Origin: Rhodanobacter sp. FDAARGOS 1247
GTDB lineage: Bacteria; Pseudomonadota; Gammaproteobacteria; Xanthomonadales; Rhodanobacteraceae
Direction: 5' to 3'
Assembly: GCF_016889805.1 (NCBI RefSeq)
Contig: NZ_CP069535.1
Location: 806,001 to 870,000 of the forward strand
DNA length: 64,000 nucleotides
Position 1 is the stretch's first letter. Each line of letters begins with the position of its first letter. The notes beneath the pieces were generated by a model, which was given only the letters and a program-made list of their open reading frames with translations, had not been told where the DNA came from and searched no databases. The position numbers and the translations under genes were made by a program. Shown piece by piece: positions 61,029 to 64,000 of the stretch.

Positions 61029-64000
61029 TGCTGGCGGCCGCCTTGCTGAGCATGGCGCTGGCCCTGGGCGCGGCCGTGCCCGGCACGCCGGAGGTCGCCG
61101 CGGCCGTCGCGCCCGCGGCGAACCTGCCGGTGAACGGACTGTTGCCCACGCCACAATTCCGCCGCTACGCCACTACCGACGGCCTGCCCAGCAGCAGCGT
61201 GTACGCCGTGGTGCAGGATCGCGACGGCGCGATCTGGTTCGGCACCAAGGGCGGCATCGCCCGTTACGACGGCGTCGACTTCAAGGTGTTCCGGCACGCC
61301 GTCGACGACCCCGGTTCTCTGTATGACAACGGCATCGCCAGCCTGCTGTTCGATCGCGACGGCACGCTGTGGGCGGCCGGTCTGGAGGCGGGGCTGAACC
61401 GCTACGACGCCGCCAGCGGCCACTTCACGCACTGGGGCAACGATCCGCATGATCCAGCCAGCCTCAGCAGCGACAAGGTCTGGTCGATGGTTGCCGACGC
61501 TGACGGCAACCTGTGGATCGGCACGGTGCGGGGACTGGACCGCATGCGGCCGGATCATCGCGGTTTCGAGCACGTGACCAATCCCCTGCTGGGCACCGAC
61601 CCGGCCGCGTTCGGCCTGGTCGCTGCGCTCTACGTCGACGCCCGCCAGCAGTTGTGGATCGGCAGCAGCCGGGGCCTGTTCCGTCGCGACATCGCCGGCA
61701 GCATGCATCGGGTTTCGCAAGCCGGCACGGCCTTGCCGATCGATGCCTGGCATATCGATGGCGACGCCGGCGAGATCCGCGTCGAAAGCACCCATGGCCT
61801 GCTGCTGGTGGGCAGCGACGACGTGGCGCGCCCGCTGGCCAGCGCCGGCGCACCCGACGGCAACGTGTTCGCCAGCGCTCGTGACCGCAACGGACGCCTG
61901 TGGATCGGCACCCAGCGCGGACTGTTCGTGCAGATGCAGCCGTCGGCGCCGATGCTGGCGGTGACCGACCAGCCGGTGCTGCACGGCGACCTGCCCGGCA
62001 CCTGGGTGTGGTCGATGCTGGTCGACCACGAGGGCGGACTGTGGGTGACCATGCTGGACGGCGGCGTTGGCTACCTCGCGCCCGGCTGGAACGACACCAG
62101 CCGCTTCACCCATATTCCGGACGACCCGACCAGCCTGCGCGATTCGATCGTCACGGCGATGGCGCGCGGACACGATGGTCGCGTCTGGGTCGGCGAACGC
62201 TCCGGCCGCGTGGACAAGCTCGATCCGCACACCGGCAAGGTCGAGCATGTGCTGTCCGGCCTCGGCGGCGACGTGCTGGGCATGACCCAGGACCCGCAGG
62301 AGCGCCTGTGGATCGCGGTGCGTGGCGCACTTTACCGCGACACCCTGGGCCAGCCGCCGCAACGCATCGACCCCGACGGCCACTGGCTCAAGCATCCGCT
62401 GGAAGTGGAATCGGGTCCGGACGGGCGCATGTACGCGCGCACGTTCGGCGAAGGCCTGTTCCGCATCGATCAGGACACCCTGGCGGTGACCCGGGTGGCG
62501 ATGGACCAGCCGAACCAGCGCGTCTTGTGGGGCAGCCAGCTCACCCTGCATGGTGGCTACTTCTGGTACGCCAGCGATGGCGGCATGTTGCGCATGAGCC
62601 CCGATCGCGACCGCTTCGAGGTGATCCCCGGGGTCACCAACGACCGGGCGGTGAACGCGTTCGATTTCGACGACGGCGGCATCTGGATGGTTCGCCCCGA
62701 AGCCCTCGAACACTATCACTACCGGGACGACGCACTGGTGCTCGATCGCACCGTCGACGCCTCGCAGGGCTGGCCGTCCATCAACGTGGTCGACCTGCAG
62801 ATCGATGCCATGCGGCGGATCTGGATGCTCGGTCACGACGGCTTGTGGCGGTTCGATCCGCGCACCGGCCGGTTCCGTTCATTCGGCCTGCAGAACGGCC
62901 TGGCCAACGGCGAATTCTCCCGCGGCTACGCCGTCATGCCCGACGGCAACCTGTATGCGCCGACGCTGGGCGGCGTGGCCGGCTTCAACCCCGACCGCAT
63001 CCGTGACGACACCACCGTGTCACCGCTGGCGGTCACCCAGGTCAGCGTGCGTCGCGACGGCAAGCTGCAGCCACTGGCGCCGCAGCAGACGATCACCCTG
63101 GGCTGGAAGGATCGCGGCCTGAACGTCGCGACGCGGCTTTTCTCCTACGTCGATCCGGCGGCGAACCACTATCGGTTCCGCCTGCGTGGTTTCGACAGCA
63201 CATGGATCGACAACGGCAACCACGGCGAGCGCGAGTTCACCGGGCTCGGCGCGGGCGACTACACGCTGGAAGTGCAGGCCGCCGGCGCCAACGGCCAGTG
63301 GGTGCACCTGGCTCATCCGCTGCAGATCCAGGTACAGGCACCGCCCTGGCAGCGCTGGTGGGCGTGGCTGGGTTACGTGCTGATCGCGTTGCTGGGCATC
63401 TGGTTCGGCCTGTGGATCTGGCGGCGCCGGCTGGCGCGGCGGCACCACGTGGCGATGGTGGAACAGCAGCGGCAGATGGCCGAGGCCGCCAGCGCGGCGA
63501 AGAGCCAGTTCCTGGCCACGCTGAGTCACGAGATCCGCACGCCGATGACCGGCGTGATGGGCATGGCCGAACTGCTGCTGAGCACGCCGCTCAACCCGCT
63601 GCAGCACGATTACACCCAGGCCATGCAGCGCTCCGGCGGCATGTTGCTGAAGCTGCTCAACGATGCGCTGGACCTGGCCCGCATCGAGGCCGGCCGGCTC
63701 GAACTGGAACCCTCGCCATTCGATCCGCGCCAGTTGCTGTCCGAAGTGGCGCAGCTGGAGCAGGGCCTGGCCCACGCGAAGGGCCTGCGCTTCGTCCTGG
63801 AGATGTCCGACGACCTGCCGGCGCAATGGCTGGGCGATGCGCTGCGGATCAAGCAGGTGCTGCTGAACCTGGCCAACAATGCGCTGAAGTTCACCGAGCA
63901 TGGCGAAGTGATCCTGCGCGCGCGGCGATCCGACGACGGCCTGCTGTGCAGCGTCAGCGACACCGGCCCGGGCATTTCCGAGGCCAGCCAGGCGCGGCTG
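61028..64000 (+). CDS. Hybrid sensor histidine kinase, Reg_prop/Y_Y_Y type (3' end outside the window)
   Basis: Tandem paralogue of the preceding kinase, overlapping it by one base (TGATG). 991 codons are visible without a stop: signal peptide MLAAALLSMALALGAA, TPQFRRYATTDGLPSSSVYAVVQD at the first propeller blade, a long Reg_prop region, Y_Y_Y domain near 63160-63330, a helix, and HisKA with H834 in LATLSHEIRTPM. The HATPase domain is cut at DTGPGISEASQARL by the window edge. A receiver domain is expected further on by analogy. The kinase core is nearly identical at DNA level to its neighbour. Confidence 0.92.
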   Translation, partial: MLAAALLSMALALGAAVPGTPEVAAAVAPAANLPVNGLLPTPQFRRYATTDGLPSSSVYAVVQDRDGAIWFGTKGGIARYDGVDFKVFRHAVDDPGSLYDNGIASLLFDRDGTLWAAGLEAGLNRYDAASGHFTHWGNDPHDPASLSSDKVWSMVADADGNLWIGTVRGLDRMRPDHRGFEHVTNPLLGTDPAAFGLVAALYVDARQQLWIGSSRGLFRRDIAGSMHRVSQAGTALPIDAWHIDGDAGEIRVESTHGLLLVGSDDVARPLASAGAPDGNVFASARDRNGRLWIGTQRGLFVQMQPSAPMLAVTDQPVLHGDLPGTWVWSMLVDHEGGLWVTMLDGGVGYLAPGWNDTSRFTHIPDDPTSLRDSIVTAMARGHDGRVWVGERSGRVDKLDPHTGKVEHVLSGLGGDVLGMTQDPQERLWIAVRGALYRDTLGQPPQRIDPDGHWLKHPLEVESGPDGRMYARTFGEGLFRIDQDTLAVTRVAMDQPNQRVLWGSQLTLHGGYFWYASDGGMLRMSPDRDRFEVIPGVTNDRAVNAFDFDDGGIWMVRPEALEHYHYRDDALVLDRTVDASQGWPSINVVDLQIDAMRRIWMLGHDGLWRFDPRTGRFRSFGLQNGLANGEFSRGYAVMPDGNLYAPTLGGVAGFNPDRIRDDTTVSPLAVTQVSVRRDGKLQPLAPQQTITLGWKDRGLNVATRLFSYVDPAANHYRFRLRGFDSTWIDNGNHGEREFTGLGAGDYTLEVQAAGANGQWVHLAHPLQIQVQAPPWQRWWAWLGYVLIALLGIWFGLWIWRRRLARRHHVAMVEQQRQMAEAASAAKSQFLATLSHEIRTPMTGVMGMAELLLSTPLNPLQHDYTQAMQRSGGMLLKLLNDALDLARIEAGRLELEPSPFDPRQLLSEVAQLEQGLAHAKGLRFVLEMSDDLPAQWLGDALRIKQVLLNLANNALKFTEHGEVILRARRSDDGLLCSVSDTGPGISEASQARL

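Noticed and set aside
57375..61154. Very long open frame antisense to the first hybrid kinase
   Set aside because: High GC and strong codon bias of the plus-strand gene keep the antisense frame open; its translation is low-complexity and has no domain pattern.

Overview
This is a high-GC proteobacterial chromosome segment, almost fully coding, and every recognisable gene is core or near-core. Three things suggest a gammaproteobacterium of the Xanthomonadales/Rhodanobacteraceae type (Rhodanobacter, Dyella, Luteibacter and relatives): the gene order rsmI-rnpB-mraZ-dcw-lpxC-dciA-M23-secA, a dcw cluster without murD, and the style of the intergenic palindromic repeats. The genus is inference. No prophage, insertion sequence, CRISPR array, tRNA or rRNA gene was seen.

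Layout. 1-4.2 kb: two MacB/FtsX-type ABC permeases, the first cut by the window edge. 4.3-7.0 kb: a response regulator and sensor kinase of the NtrC/NtrY type. 7.0-19.2 kb, all on the minus strand: terC behind a yybP-ykoY-type (manganese) riboswitch, a GIY-YIG protein, a GST, the ABC-F ATPase uup, metK, dusB, a nucleoside-type MFS transporter, a uracil-DNA glycosylase family protein, an FAD-linked oxidase, yraN and lpoA. 19.25-20.5 kb, plus strand: rsmI and RNase P RNA. 20.8-37.9 kb: the division and cell-wall cluster mraZ-rsmH-ftsL-ftsI-murE-murF-mraY-ftsW-murG-murC-ddl-ftsQ-ftsA-ftsZ-lpxC. It has a clear promoter with four MraZ-type GTGGG repeats and ends in a strong terminator. 38.0-42.4 kb: dciA (minus), then an M23 peptidase and secA (plus). 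42.4-51.7 kb, minus strand: btuM, a PduO-type cobalamin adenosyltransferase and an HDAC-family protein, followed by lptD-surA-pdxA-rsmA-apaG-apaH. 51.7-55.1 kb, plus: two ubiquinone-type FAD hydroxylases and an exported dienelactone-hydrolase-like protein. 55.1-55.8 kb: a large palindromic non-coding element. 55.8-57.3 kb: a membrane GTPase (minus). 57.4-64 kb: two tandem hybrid sensor kinases of the Reg_prop/Y_Y_Y type, the second cut by the window edge.

How the genes work together. The centre of the window makes lipid II (murE, murF, mraY, murG, murC, ddl), builds the divisome (ftsL, ftsI, ftsW, ftsQ, ftsA, ftsZ) and starts lipid A synthesis (lpxC). LpoA, LptD and SurA complete and assemble the envelope around it. 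btuM, the adenosyltransferase and perhaps the HDAC-like gene form a small cobalamin uptake and activation operon.

The most interesting items are regulatory or structural, not a new gene system: the MraZ operator, the Mn riboswitch with a visible alternative hairpin, murD replaced by a repeat, a palindromic repeat inserted in frame into murE, a paired 15-bp palindrome flanking the ftsZ-lpxC gap, and the 600-bp nested palindrome near 55.4 kb. I found no convincing undescribed multi-gene system.
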